A stretch of DNA of 64,000 nucleotides from Lepisosteus oculatus (Eukaryota > Chordata > Actinopteri > Semionotiformes > Lepisosteidae): contig NC_090709.1 in NCBI RefSeq assembly GCF_040954835.1, positions 43,532,490-43,596,489 on the forward strand. Direction: 5' to 3'. Under the pieces are notes generated by a model, which did no database searches, was not told where the DNA came from, and saw nothing but the letters and a program-made list of their open reading frames with translations. This document shows positions 1-11,324 of this stretch, in pieces. How positions within the stretch are numbered: the first letter of the stretch is position 1; every line of letters begins with the position of its first letter. The position numbers were made by a program, and so were the translations under genes.

Positions 1-430
1 AGTATGGCCTGGACAGATTCCAAGTGCTTGTACAAATGTGCTAAAGAAATTATACTTTGAGTATACAGCTTGTCCAAAGTCATTCATTATTAATACTATT
101 AGTAATATCTTCGGTAAAGGCTTTGATGCATAAATATTTCTGATAAAGGTAGGTTGTGTACTTTTGTCCAACTGAGCAATCTTGCTTTCATAAAATATAC
201 CAACATTTTAATGACTGATGATTAACATGCTGTAATACACAGTTCAAAATTAAAAGCTCAAATGCTGTACATGAGAGGTTAAGCTCCCCCTGGCAGTTTT
301 ACAAGGTGACTCCGGATAGTTTCCGGCATGAAGTCAAATGACGCGATTAACCGCGTGATACCGCGACACGCCCACCGGGGTATGCTGCGAAATACCCCAC
401 CCATCTTGAATGGCTGCATCTGTACATACA
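1..430. other. Unassigned non-coding flank
   Basis: No gene, RNA or recognisable mobile element is visible here. The stretch is AT-rich up to about 290 and then turns more CpG-containing (300-400) just before the minisatellite. It probably lies in intron 1 of the zinc-finger gene or downstream of it. Confidence 0.4.
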
Positions 431-431
431 A

Positions 432-955
432 TTAACACTGCACTGACAGTGAGGGTTTACTACAGACACACTGACTGGACACTACAGTACATTAACACTG
501 CACTGAGAGAGAGAGGGCTTAATACAGACACACTGACTGGACACTCCAGTACATTAACACTGCACTGAGAGAGAGAGCGTAATACAGACACACTGACTGG
601 ACACTCCAGTACATTAACACTGCACTGAGAGAGAGAGCGTAATACAGACACACTGACTGGACACTCCAGTACATTAACACTGCACTGAGAGAGAGAGCGT
701 AATACAGACACACTGACTGGACACCACAGTACATTAACACTGCACTGAGAGAAAGAGGGGTTAATACAGACACACGGACCGGACGCTATAGTACATTAAC
801 ACTACACTGAGAGAGAGGGGTTAATATAGACACACTGACTGACTGGACACTACAGGACATTAACACTGCACTGAGAGAGAGGGGTTAATACAGACACAGT
901 AACTGAACACTACAGTACATTTACCCTGCACTGAGAGAGAGGGGTTAATACAGAC
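432..955. repeat. 60-bp minisatellite, about 9 units
   Basis: A tandem array with a 60-bp unit built around ACATTAACACTGCACTGAGA. Units at about 549-608, 609-668 and 669-728 are nearly identical, while outer units carry substitutions and short indels. Because 60 is a multiple of three, both minus-strand reading frames stay open (83 and 84 codons), but these repetitive frames are not genes. The array would lie in intron 1 of the minus-strand zinc-finger gene. Confidence 0.9.
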
Positions 956-1155
956 GCATGATCATTGCTATACATATACAAATCTAAACCAATACAACGT
1001 AAATGCAAACTGAATAGTTTTTTTCCTAATGACATACCTGTAGGATTATACAATAATCCAGGGAAACAACTAGTATGTCTGAACGAAGTATTATAATCGC
1101 CATAATCAGACAATAACAGTTCAGACACTAACTTCCTACAAGTCACCCCACTGAC

Positions 1156-1543
1156 CTGACAGCTCCAGTTTCGCGTACATTTCTTCCTTTATTCCTGCGG
1201 TGACTTCACAGGGAAGCATGTGTCCAACACGATCTGTCTGTCCCCGATCTCCTCCTGCTCCCGACTCCTTCTCGCACTTCTGCAATCTCCGCTTCAGGCT
1301 CTCGTTCTCCTTCTTCAGCTGCGCCATTTCACTCCCGACACTGTCCTCCACACACTGTGTGATTTTAAACACGGCCCGCCTCACCAGAGTCTGTGAGACG
1401 CTGCGGAGTTTGTCTTGAAACTTGTCCTCGGAGTCAGACATCCTGTTTCTGAAAACTTCTGACACATCATACACGATCGATTTGAGTAACATATCTATGA
1501 AAGAGTGAATCTCGGTTTGTAGATTCAACAAACACGTCGCCAT
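1156..1543 (-). CDS. First coding exon of a fish C2H2 zinc-finger protein
   Basis: The exon begins MATCLLNLQTEIHSFIDMLL, which matches the N-terminal leader shared by many fish C2H2 zinc-finger proteins. A predicted coiled coil follows at about residues 70-95 (EMAQLKKENESLKRRLQKCE). The frame starts at the ATG on 1541-1543. On the minus strand CAG|GTCAGT at 1155/1156 is a good splice donor, so the exon ends at 1156 in phase 1 (129 codons plus one base). The 135-codon open frame that reads into the intron is not the real C-terminus. The finger exons are expected below coordinate 1156 but none is visible, so they lie outside the window. Products of this family are nuclear DNA-binding proteins. 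The specific target is unknown. Confidence 0.75.
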
Positions 1544-1559
1544 CCTTCGTCAGAGTCAA

Positions 1560-3350
1560 TCATAAACAAAGGCTGACTTAGACTCAAGAACTTTATTTTT
1601 ATTCTTCACAGATTCTGTATTCTGTGATCTGTTCAAATATGAACACAACCGACAAGACATAGCATATTCAGACCCTGAAACGGTACTTAAAAAACAGAAT
1701 AACTTTCCTCTTTATTATTTAGCTAAAGCAAGCGTTTCAATCAACGCCAAGTGGATGACATATCGTCAGAGCCGTGCAGTACGGTTACGTTGTTCTTGAG
1801 CGCTGCAGCGGTTTAAAAAAAACGAGCGGGAATGGTAAACAAGAGTTTCTGCAGCCGGATATAAACCTGACGGCACCTTCTAGCGCCACCTATTGAGGAG
1901 GAGTGAATTATATGCTAAGTTAACGATGCTCGTATCGATTTAGTGCAACTGATAATATATTTCCACGTTTTACTTGCAGGATACTATAATGTACATTATT
2001 ATCGATGTAGGATTTTATGTAAAACTATTCTTAAATTCATTTAAAAAAAACACTGATGGATTTACACCTGTGTCAATTATTTTATGAAAGAGATTCGGGG
2101 GCTGAATTGTGTGAAAGGGAGAGCTGTAATCTATCACCAAGGCCCATGTGTACTTACTGGGGGCCTCAAGGTGCTGGATGTCAGAGAGTTCGTGTTGATG
2201 TGAGTCTAGGTGGGTGATGAGCACATGCTTACCAATTTGCCATTCAAACACTGAAATAGTGGCTGATCTTACTGTCCTGTAATACTTTAAACATGTTATA
2301 CTCAACAACTTTGGCACTGGGATAATAACAGTAGACTTACTAATAAAATTGTTTGTGCTCTAAAACCTATTTTTAAGAATAAACAAATACAGTCTGAGGA
2401 TACATTTTCAATGTTGCATGTATGTTTTCAATGTTAACCCATTGTTCTTGTTTGGAGTTTAAAAATATATAATACAAATACAAAAATTGTGTCAGAAGCT
2501 GATGTTGTTCTAGATCTGGGAGATTTAACCCACCTTCTGAGCTGGGCAGATGTAGACGTTGCCTTCTTACTCCATGAGTGTGTTTAGATCATATAAAATC
2601 TTTGATAATTGAAGAAGCTGTTCTGAAAAATGTTTTTGGAAGAGTTACTGGGATCATTGAAATAAACTTAGGTAACTATAATTTTACAGCTTTGGGTGAC
2701 GGAAGTGGGAAGAGTAAAACACTCCTAACTTCCAAGGAGGGAGGATGTTTGCTAAGGTTTGAGGGGTCCCTTGAGCTGAAATAGTTGTAAGGTTTATCTT
2801 AGCACACCTATATACATTGTAGATTCATGATTGGCAAGGAGCAGCATGGCCATACACAAATTATCATGACATGAAAACACAGAGAGAGAAGAGAGAAGAC
2901 AAGGTGGAAGAGGAGAAACAAGGAGAGGAAAGAGAAGTCCACAGGAGTTGTGACTTGACGCTTACGCCAGGCAAGATCCCCTACTTCTTGGTCATCTGAA
3001 CCAAACCGGACTGCAGCTAAGTATCTGAACCTTGTTAGGGAGAGAGATCTAACTGCAGGTTGCATTGTATTTAATGAGAAGGCACCTCGTCTCCTATGTG
3101 GCCTCTGTAGGCATTAAGAATTCAGTCCGTAGTAACAGTCCAGAGTTTTCTGGGTGACCAGAATGTTAGACCTCTGAGATGATTTGTGTGTAAATACTTT
3201 ATATAAAGTAACATGTGTGTTGTATTTTTTGTTGGGTGTAGTGCAGTTTGTGTTTTGTGATTGCAATAAATATTTGTTTTTAACAATGTGTGCCTGTATT
3301 ATTACACTTCTCAACAAGGTGGTCAAGGATCTGTCTTTTAATACAAGCAT
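1560..3350. other. Intergenic, no supported gene
   Basis: The first 300 bases upstream of the zinc-finger exon should hold its promoter, but no TATA or Inr decides the start site. From 1900 to 3350 the sequence is AT-rich with short random open frames on both strands. None has a domain or codon bias that supports a gene. Confidence 0.4.
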
Positions 3351-3357
3351 TTACCAC

Positions 3358-3434
3358 ACCTAGCATAGGGCTCAAATACTGTACATGACCCTGAGATTAA
3401 GAGTCTCATGCTCTAACAGCTGAGCTAGTCAGGC
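3358..3434 (-). pseudogene. tRNA-Lys(CTT) pseudogene
   Basis: On the minus strand the D arm (TAGCTCAG...TAGAGC) and the anticodon arm (GAGACTCTTAATCTC, anticodon CTT) match vertebrate tRNA-Lys closely. The T arm is disrupted by extra bases and box B is lost (TATTTGAGCCC in place of GGTTCGAGCCC), so this copy is unlikely to be transcribed. Confidence 0.75.
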
Positions 3435-3492
3435 ACTGGTTATTGTCCCGGCTAACAATAACAATTTGTCAATTTGACGTATAACAGCTGGC

Positions 3493-3949
3493 TGTCACGA
3501 TTATAGTCCCCCCTCCTTAAGGGTGCTCCAGCCCTTTCACGTGAGACCTTATTCTGTGCACCTGCTCCCTATTCCCAGCCCACCTTAAAAGCCAGGCGCT
3601 GACGCTCATCCGGGCTCTGCACCTGATTTCCGTATCGTGCGAGTCCGGGACCTGGAAGCGCCCGGTCCCGGTCCCGGTCCCTGTCCGCCGGTTCCGACCC
3701 AGCCTTCGTGGTTTTAACTTCGTGTTTTGATGGATCTCCTGGTTTTGGACTTTCTCGTGTGTTTTTGGATACTCTAAGGATTACTCTTTGGAATTGTTCG
3801 CCTCGGCCACATCTCCCCCGTGCACCAGCGCACCTTGGACACGCCCCCCTGTCTTCAGCCCCGTATTCCTGCATGACGTTTCCCTAGTGTTCCCCCACTT
3901 CGTCGGATTGTGTCGTCCGCATAGGGTCCGGAAAGAACTGTTCGTTACA
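3493..3949 (+). mobile_element. Solo LTR, probably Ty3/Gypsy-like (fossil)
   Basis: A 457-bp unit starts TGTCACGATT and ends GTTCGTTACA. It is flanked by a perfect 5-bp target duplication, CTGGC, at 3488-3492 and 3950-3954. It has the composition of fish Gypsy LTRs: pyrimidine-rich, with repeated GGTCCC near 3665-3680. No internal region is next to it, so it is a solo LTR left by LTR-LTR recombination. The intact duplication suggests moderate age. The family assignment is inferred from the ends and composition. Confidence 0.75.
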
Positions 3950-4039
3950 CTGGCTTTTAATGATGTGGTAGTCCAGAGTCTAGTGTTGTGGCCTGTGTGG
4001 TGTGCAAAAAGACAGATCAGCGATATTAGTAGGTTAGGA

Positions 4040-4520
4040 CTGTACAGTTATATTTTTATATTTTCGTTTATTTACCTTAACTTTAATAATCTGTAACCAT
4101 AAATGCTGTTCAATCTATTGTAATGTTGATGTAGTTTTAAAAGATTTAATCTGAGAATGCAAGGAGAAGTATTATACCTGGTGAAATATCTACGACAACA
4201 GTAAAAGAGGCTGGTATTTTAATAAAATTGGCGATCAAAAGAAAACCACAATTTGTACGATATTGTCACCCAATATCGACATTCAGTTGAAGGATTTAAA
4301 GAAACTATCAAAGAAGCAACAGCAATAGGGGAGGATTTTGATTCTGAATTGATTTTTGCAACACAGTAATCCATTCGTCCTCAAAAGAAGAAAAGACCAG
4401 AATGTCTTGAGTCTCATGATGATCTTCTCCTACTTGCCTACATTTAGCGTTCGGTACCAATAACACGGCTGATATTGAGTGAAAGATTTATTGACATCTT
4501 TATCTAAGCGATAAGTTGAA
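4040..4520 (+). repeat. tRNA-associated interspersed repeat, copy 1
   Basis: This segment shares diverged but collinear blocks with 44235-44525 (+), 46010-46570 (-) and partly 51060-51415 (+). Shared landmarks are the GGCTGGTATTT block, the AAAACCACAATTTG block, GAAGGATTTAAAGAAACTAT and TTTAGCGTTCGGTA. It has no coding potential. Other copies sit next to broken tRNA-Asn genes, so it looks like the spacer of a dispersed tDNA repeat unit. Confidence 0.7.
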
Positions 4521-4765
4521 ATTCATGGCACACTGCAACTTGCACTGAGTTAAAAGTGATCTCTGCAGACATTGTTCCCTGCATAACACAGAAGGTGGCA
4601 AAGCGCATTTGGGTTGAGAGGATGCAAGGAAGTTTTTATTTTTCTCCCTTGATGTCAAGCTGACAAAGTATCTTTAAACACTTTGCTTAGTTTTTCAAGA
4701 GACTGTCCAAAAGCAATTCCCTTCCTTGTGATTGAAGTCAGTTGAAAGGGGGTCTTGACAGCGCC

Positions 4766-4847
4766 TAGCAGCAGTGGGATTCAAACCCATGCCCCCAAAG
4801 AGACTGAATCCTTAATTAAGTGCCTTTGACTGCTCAGCCACACTACC
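4766..4847 (-). pseudogene. tRNA-Leu(AAG)-like gene or pseudogene
   Basis: The 82-nt minus-strand sequence folds as a class II tRNA, with a long variable arm (CAGTCTCTTTGGGGGCATG) and box A TGGCTGAGCAGTC. Box B is GGTTTGAATCC, one change from consensus. The acceptor stem pairs along all seven positions but only with several G-U pairs. By alignment with tRNA-Leu the anticodon is AAG. The wobble-rich acceptor and weak anticodon stem point to a decaying copy. Confidence 0.6.
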
Positions 4848-4849
4848 CA

Positions 4850-6160
4850 CTCTGCTGTATCTGTTTGTCTCATTAATTGCATGGAGAAAGCCGGGTGGCT
4901 TTTGCTCTTGTCATCTGACTTAGTGGCGTTGTGACTGTGGAACCCACTGCCCCTGCTTTTTCTGAGATGCTTCCCCTCTCATTGAGAAAACTTGACTTCT
5001 TTAGCACCTCTGGATGTAGTTCTTCTGTGGAACTTCAGAAGGCCTGAACAGGCTTCAGACCTCTGCGTACAGCGCCCTTGATGTCATTTCATTTTTACAG
5101 CAGCACGCATCTGGAAAGCTATTTTTTACTTTTAATTTTAACAACAAAAATGCATAAAATACAAACAAGAGCACATATAACATATCAATATCATCGTCGG
5201 GGGCACATGCTATTGTAACGCATACGGCCAACATTACAGGTTGTGCGAGCTGGTTTGGTGACGTCACCACCCTTCCCTGTGCAGTCGGCCAGGGCCTTCA
5301 TGATCACTGAGAAGCGAAGCTTTTGCATTTTGAGGCTACTGATTCTTTCATTATAAATCCCCAAATCTTCAATGAAATTCAGTGAAATGGGAACCGGGAG
5401 ACACTCAGGTCCTATTGTGAAAGAAATATGATAGAAGTGTTTGAGAATCTCCTTCACAGCACAGACATGGATTTCAATTTGTTCTCCATCGCACAGCGTG
5501 TACTGTATGTGTGCTCCCTCAATATCCTAGTTTGTAAAGCCACAACTTAAAGGTTGAAACACATTTTAATGAGCTGGAGTTTTATTACTTGTTACTTCCA
5601 ACTAGAAATTAAGAACCCCATGCTCTACCAACTGAACCAAGTGGACTGGTTGGAGGTTCAATTGTTCCCGCTGGCGTCCCTTTGAAGACGTTTAACAGCT
5701 GCGTTTATTTTCTTGAAATGTATTATTCACATACAGTTCACATACCATCATTATGTGATTACCATCATTAAAGAGCATTAGGAATAAACCATAAAAGAAA
5801 ATAGTATACAATATGGGTACAGAAACACTGAAATATCCATATCCCTTCTAGCTCTCTAGTGACTGTCCCATCTCCTCTCCAAATCCAGCCACTCTTCCTA
5901 TCCAGCAGAGCTCCCCTCCTCCCTCAGTATGTGGAAGGCCAGAAGGAATTCCTCTTTAAACACAATGACCTTTCAGCTGCAATTCTGCTTGCTCCACTGG
6001 CTAATAGATAAGATCACTTTATTGACAATATACAATTTATTTTATTAGTAATTTGTCTTTTCACATGCCCCCACTTGCTCTCCATGAGACACACTGACAG
6101 GCAGAGAAGCTTGGGGTCAGAGCACAGGGTCAGCCATTTATACAGCACCCCTGGAGTAGT
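4850..6160. other. Intergenic; tRNA-Lys-like fragment near 5594-5648 (-)
   Basis: No gene is supported. On the minus strand at about 5594-5648 a tRNA-Lys-like half (GGTTCAGTTGGTAGAGCATG, then CTTAAT) marks another tRNA relic. The short open frames at 5055-5457 show no domain. Confidence 0.4.
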
Positions 6161-6164
6161 TGGG

Positions 6165-6268
6165 GTTAAGGGCCTTGCTCAGGGGCCCAACATAGTAGGA
6201 TTCCTCTGCTGGATATGGGATCTGAACTAGCCACAGATCCTTAGCCACAGAGCCACCACACCATTACT
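6165..6268 (-). repeat. tRNA-derived SINE-like fragment
   Basis: The minus strand reads GGTGGCTCTGTGGCTAAGGA, resembling a tRNA box A, then GTTCAGATCCC, resembling box B, followed by sequence common in fish interspersed repeats (AAGGGCCTTGCTCAGGGGCC as read on the plus strand). The copy is short and diverged. Confidence 0.5.
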
Positions 6269-7025
6269 CAATAAGAGGTGACCATGGAAAGATCTTCCGT
6301 TCCCCTTCAGAACTGTATTAGGCCTTTCATGGGTCAGTACACTAAAAACGTCTCTTTACCAAAGTGTTTGAAGTGTTTTTTCTATCCATCCAGTTGCTGA
6401 AAAATTATTTCTTTGCTAAAAATAATTAATCCAGAAGCTGAAAATGTGTTGCCATTTTAGAAGGTAGGCCACAGGTAAAGAGGCCAGGCTTCACTCTTTT
6501 AATATGAAAAACACCCCTCAGTGCCTGAGAAAGAAAGCTTCAGAAACATGAAAACCATCTGCAGTCCCAGTAATAATGAGAGTTTCCAGTTACACATAAA
6601 GGTAAACTGGCAGCCTTCACTCTGTTTAAAGACAGGATGTGATATGTAATCTATGTAGTAACTTATACAGTATATCATACAGTGGTGTGAAAAAGGATGT
6701 ACCTCCCATGAAGAGGTTAGTCTTTTTTATATCTGTGGAAAAAAGGATATTTGATCATCAATTCAACAATATCGATGGATAGATGTGATCTAATTTTAAA
6801 AAATAACATCAGAAAATTACATTTTGCAATCATTGTACTATTTAAATCAAAAGAAATGCAATTTCCCTGTGCGGAAAAAGTTAGTACACCAATAACTTTA
6901 TCATTGAATCAAATGCCTTAAATTAGAATCAGGTGCACCAAAATAGGTGCAAATGATTAGAAAATCACTAGAGAGTAACTTGGAGGGCACTGCCTTATAT
7001 AAACATCAGAGACCTGTGGTCTGCT

Positions 7026-7980
7026 TTGGTCTTAGGAATTGAGATGTGTGGCTTTATCATGCCAAGATCAAAAGAGCTCTCTGGGAAGGGTTTTAAAGCC
7101 ATTTTCAAGCAATTTGTAGTCAATCATTCCACTGTCCGAAAGCTCATCTACAAATGGAGAAAATTTAAAACCACTGGCAATCTTTCCAGGCCAGGTCGTC
7201 CAACCAAATTCAGCCTAAGAGCTGACCAAACGATGCTGCAGGAAGTCTCCAAGAACACAGGATAACATCAAGGGATGTACAGGCAAATCTTGCCTTAGTC
7301 AATGTCAAAGTGAATGAGGCAACTATCCGAAAGAGACTGCACAACTTAGCCCTACATGCGAGGTCAGGAAGGAAGAAGCCTCTGCTCTCAAAAAAGAATA
7401 CAGATTCATGACTGAAGTTTGCCAGACAACACCTAGGTGAAGATCAGGACTATTAAAACAATGTGGTCTGGATGGATGAGACAAAAGTAGAGCTGTTTTA
7501 GCCACAATGCCAGACGTGTTTGGCGAAAACCAAAAACTTTGACCAAAAGAACCTCATACCAACTGTAAAGCATGGTGGTGGAAGCATTATGGTTTGGGGC
7601 TGCTTTTCTGCCTCAGGTCCTGGCCAGCCTGCCATCATAGATTCAACCATGAACTCCACATTGTACCAGAGAGTACTTGAGGAGAATGTGAGGCCATCTG
7701 TCCAAAAAACTGAAGCTGAACCATAAGTGAACCACACAACAAGACATTGACCCAAAACACTGAAGCAAATGCTTCAGTGTTCTTTTTGGGCCACACAAAA
7801 GAGTGGCCCAAAAAGAAGAAATGGAGCATTATGGAATGTCCAAGTCAAAGCCCAGATCTTAACCTCACAGAAATGCTGTGGGGGGACTTGAAGCGGGCAG
7901 TACATGCAAGAAAGCCCTCAGACATCACACAGTTGAAGGAGTTCTGTAAGGAGGACTGGGCAAAAAAAATTCCAAGTTGA
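7026..7980 (+). pseudogene. Tc1-family transposase pseudogene
   Basis: Fragments in several frames match Tc1 transposase in order. An N-terminal helix-turn-helix with the GRP linker comes first (FKTTGNLSRPGRPTKF, about 7026-7265). Next is the central KHGGGSIMVWGCFSASGPG block (7520-7726), and then the C-terminal SQSPDLN...EMLWGDLKRAVHARKPSD block (7747-7980). Frameshifts separate the blocks. The DNDPKHT region that carries the second catalytic aspartate is replaced by two back-to-back hairpins (7756-7815), so the enzyme is dead. In its intact state it would be a DD34E cut-and-paste transposase. Confidence 0.88.
7756..7815. repeat. Two adjacent perfect hairpins inside the Tc1 relic
   Basis: Hairpin 1 has arms AACACTGAAGCA (7756-7767) and TGCTTCAGTGTT (7770-7781) with a 2-nt loop. 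Hairpin 2 has arms CTTTTTGGGCCAC (7782-7794) and GTGGCCCAAAAAG (7803-7815) with an 8-nt loop. Both stems are perfect, and they overwrite the codons for the catalytic DNDPKHT motif. This pattern fits two template-switch events during replication. Confidence 0.85.
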
Positions 7981-8280
7981 TGTAGGTGACTGATAGACAG
8001 TTATAAGAAATGCCTACTAGATGTGATTTCTGCCAAAGGGGGCAACACCAGGTATTGAAGCTAGGGGTTGTACTTATTTTTTCCACAGCAAACAGTTGCA
8101 TTTCAGGCTTTTTTTGTTGAATAAATGATTGAAAAGAATAATTGTCATTGTTGTTAAATTAGATCACCTTTATCTATCAATATTGTTGAAATGAAGATAA
8201 AATATCCATACATGCAAATATGTTGAAAAACACACACCTGTTCATGAGGTACTGTATCCTTACTTTTTCACAGCACTGTA

Positions 8281-8905
8281 AATCAGGTTTCCCTTAGTCT
8301 ACTGCATGTGAAAATTGATCTGGCAAAATGTATAACCTCTAGCTCTCTCATTCTTAATATATTATTTTCCAAGATTCCTTTCTCCTTATGAGTTCATTTA
8401 CTATAACTCTGTTATCTGTGGCAAGTGAGTATAACACTGAGTAGATGGAAGAAACAAAATGAGTTAAGACTTTTAATACCCTAATTACATTTTGTACATC
8501 ACTGCAAGGAGACAAGCATCTACGATAAAGTGACGCACTTTCAAAAACATTCTTGCATAAGATTGAATTGTGCTTGCCTTTGCCAAAAGAACATTAAGGT
8601 GTTGTTCCTTAATAAATCCCCAATCACCTGTGTACCATGTTTATACCACATCTTAAAGATTCCCAAGGTCAGTATAATATATCATCTTTCTTTAATATGA
8701 GAATGAAATGAAACCAACAATGACCCACAGTGACCGAGAGGGACAAGCCCAGTTGTAAATGAGTTAGTCTGGCAGGCCAAGACCACCCCTCTCTAAAGGC
8801 AGTTGGAAGGATTTCCGCTTTGTCACTGATCAAATACACCTGGCAAGTGCTCGTCAGTGATAACCCTCCTGATCAGCCATACAGGGAGCAATGCAGAGGG
8901 TATAA
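8281..8905. other. Intergenic, no supported feature
   Basis: AT-rich sequence without tRNA, domain or repeat structure that I can assign. A TATAAAAG-like string near 8900 has no gene next to it. Confidence 0.35.
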
Positions 8906-8911
8906 AAGACT

Positions 8912-9045
8912 CAATAATAATAATAATGAACTTTATTTTATTTAGTGCCTTCAAAGGTGGATTCTCAAAGTGCTTTACAGAATGACAGCAACAAAATAAA
9001 TACACAAGACATACACAATGAAAACACACAATGAGAGGAAATGGG
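8912..9045 (-). mobile_element. L2-type LINE 3' tail fragment
   Basis: Reading the minus strand, the sequence ends in an ATT microsatellite preceded by the conserved tail CTTTATTTTATTTAGTGCC, with AGTGCTTTACAG further in. The same tail closes the L2 copy at 40452-42008 and recurs at 47170-47265. Only the 3' end survives. Confidence 0.7.
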
Positions 9046-9049
9046 GGCA

Positions 9050-9400
9050 CTAAAGGTAGCACTGAAGGTACAGCAGGACTTTCATCTGAACTGAACTGAT
9101 TTGGCCCAGAAGGGAAAGAGGGAGAATAAGCCAGAGTTCCAAGTCTATTTGGACATTTAGAATTATTGCTGCAATGTTTAGTTTCCACAATTCTCTAAGA
9201 TTTAGTGAGACATTTAGACTAGGGTAAGTGAAACAGAATTTAGACCATTTAACTGGGAGATTTGGAAGGGAACCTGTGTCATTGAAGCCACCTAGAGAAA
9301 TGGTCTTAGATTTATTGTAATTCATTTTAAATTCTGAAATGGAGCTAAACTCATTCATGACCACTACGGTTAGGTTTATATGCATATTTTATGTATTAAT
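9050..9400 (-). mobile_element. L1-like LINE fragment (post-RT region)
   Basis: The 111-codon minus frame contains FKMNYNKSKTISLG, then LPVKWSKFCFTYPSLNV, then LPLSLLGQISSVQMKVLLYL. This order of blocks follows the reverse transcriptase in vertebrate L1-like ORF2 proteins. The fragment is cut on one side by the L2 tail and on the other by the LTR-like unit at 9405. Confidence 0.6.
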
Positions 9401-9404
9401 AAAA

Positions 9405-10825
9405 TGTAGTGTGCTCTCTGAAGGCTCCAGTTCTGTAGGGTTTGGGCATTTACTGGGACAATTATTAATTGTAGCAGTAAATCACAAAATGATTCTTTTG
9501 ATAGAATCCAACCATGCGATATAACTCAAACAACGCACACACACAGGTACTAATACACGAGGATACATTTATTACTACATAGAATATGCATATAAACCTA
9601 ACAGATCTTATCGAGAGGGTTATCAGAATACAAAAGGTATATATTCAGTCAGTTACAAAGAGTTACATACATCAAGAGGACATACGTTCAGTATATCATT
9701 TCATTTAGGCCGTTTCGTAATTGAACTTGGTTACAACTTCTACATTAGATACTCAAAACAAGTACATAACTCTTAGGAATTAAATTGATATCAACTGGTT
9801 GGGATAACAATTGAATTCTCGAGCTGTAATGCAGTGAAGTTGAATACTCATCCAATCTCTGGGGATTCAGATCTCCTGCGGGCACAAAGAAACAGTTGCA
9901 GGCTGTTGCTGTCCAATCCGCGCTCTCTGGCTCGGTGCCAGGCTGTGCTGTGCGGCTTGCGACGGTGCGCTGCTGATGCTCACTGACCGGCTAGTTAGTG
10001 TTGGCTTTAACTAGCAAAGTTTGTGCACAGGAGAAAAGATGACTGTGGGTCCCAGCAAGTCAGGAAGAGGACTGGTTCGTTCCTGATGAAGAGCTGGTTC
10101 TGAATAGTGATTCGGCTGTCCACAGTTCCGACCTGTTCACGAGGCTTGCTGCTGGTGCTAACCTCGGGTGGATCCTCTGGTTACTCTCTGGCAACCTCAG
10201 CTCTAGACTCTTAGAACAAAGGAAAGTTCTGGTACTCGGACACACTGGCCGTTCCGTGGTTGTCTGGGCTGAGTCTCAGGATGGTCAGGAGGCGTGCTGC
10301 GAGAATGTCCTGCCCTTTGGAGCCTTCTGCTCCTGGGCCGTCCTGCCCTGGAATTCTCCTTTGAATTCCCTTTAGAAAAGTCCACTGAATTCTCTCCTGA
10401 ATCTTACTGAATCTCTCAGGCTCTCTGTGTTGCCTGTTTTTACCTGGAGGAACTTCAGCTCGTTGATTGGCTGAAAGTTCCATGGGCATCAGAGTCCCAC
10501 GTGGGTTACTCGGCCCTACCAGTCCCTGATTGATTGATCAAGGTGAGATATGAGTCACTTACTCCTGACACTTAGAAATGCAGTCCAGATGTCCATCTGG
10601 CACTCCCTAGACAGATAGGCGCCAATGGATGACCATTGATCATGATAGCCAGGCTTAGCTAAGTGCATCCCCCTTTGGGAGCTGTCCTTATCAAAGGAAT
10701 CTTAAATCAGCCTGCATGAATAGTTTCTCCGTGGCTGCACCACAGAGATGAACAGAGAAATGAGGCCTCATTTGGGAAAGCTCAGAACACTTAATTCTTT
10801 CTTATTAATAAGCCTCGCCGCTACA
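9405..10825 (-). mobile_element. LTR-like unit, copy A (1.42 kb, fossil)
   Basis: The minus strand begins TGTAGCGGCGAGG and ends GAGAGCACACTACA, so the termini are TGTAG...CTACA. It is homologous along its length to copy B at 19348-20721 in opposite orientation. Near the 3' part it has a polyadenylation-type signal in AGTAATAAATGTATCC. Just after an inner CCCTACA there is GAACTGGAGCC, which could be a primer site if the LTR ends there. No coding domain is seen and no target duplication is found. It abuts the tDNA cluster on one side. It is probably an LTR or LTR plus leader of an unidentified retroelement. Confidence 0.55.
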
Positions 10826-11252
10826 CGACAGACCAGGACGAGCTCTGTCGGCTGAAAAGCAGCGCAGGACCTGCAAGAACAACAGAAAGATTAGCATCCA
10901 GCGGGGGCCTCTTAGTGAGCCGAAAATCTCATCAAGAATCGGCTCCAGCAACAGGGCTGGGCGCATTTTTCCATACTCCGACCACTCTCGGTGTAAACAG
11001 GTCCCTCCTGGTCTCTGCTTGAAATGCACTTTCCTGCGTTTGCTTTGGTGTAGCTGGCTTCCCCTGCATGGGCGAATGTGAAGAAGATCCTTAGTAAGTC
11101 ATTGAAGAAAACAGAGAAGAGGTCGGAGTGGCCTCTGTCATTCATCAACCATCCAGTCAGTCAGTACTCCTCTGCAAAGCGCCGTTCGTTCACATCAATT
11201 GGCTTTTTTTCGCCTTCATTCGCGTATGTAGGAAAAGTAGATGCCCCTATTC

Positions 11253-11324
11253 TGCCGGGACCCGGAGTTGGACCGGGGTTGTTGCAGCCACAACGCAAAG
11301 TACTGACCACTATACGATCACGGC
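11253..11324 (-). pseudogene. tRNA-His(GTG) pseudogene
   Basis: This 72-nt minus-strand copy matches the His tRNAs at 14523 and 52364, including the GTG anticodon. Box B reads GGTCCAACTCC instead of GGTTCGAATCC, and the acceptor stem has a mismatch (TCCCGGC). Loss of the box B core makes transcription unlikely. Confidence 0.85.

Larger units (their letters stand above)
6680..8278 (+). mobile_element. Decayed Tc1/mariner transposon, 1.6 kb
   Basis: The ends are inverted: CAGTGGTGTGAAAAAG at 6680 and the reverse complement of CAGTGCTGTGAAAAAG ending at 8278. TA dinucleotides flank it at 6678-6679 and 8279-8280, the Tc1/mariner target duplication. The terminal repeats extend inward with an indel. 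A broken transposase gene fills the centre. Confidence 0.9.

Noticed and set aside
2578-2784. Short plus frame with a basic residue cluster
   Set aside because: No domain, and no nearby splice sites or promoter that decide a gene.
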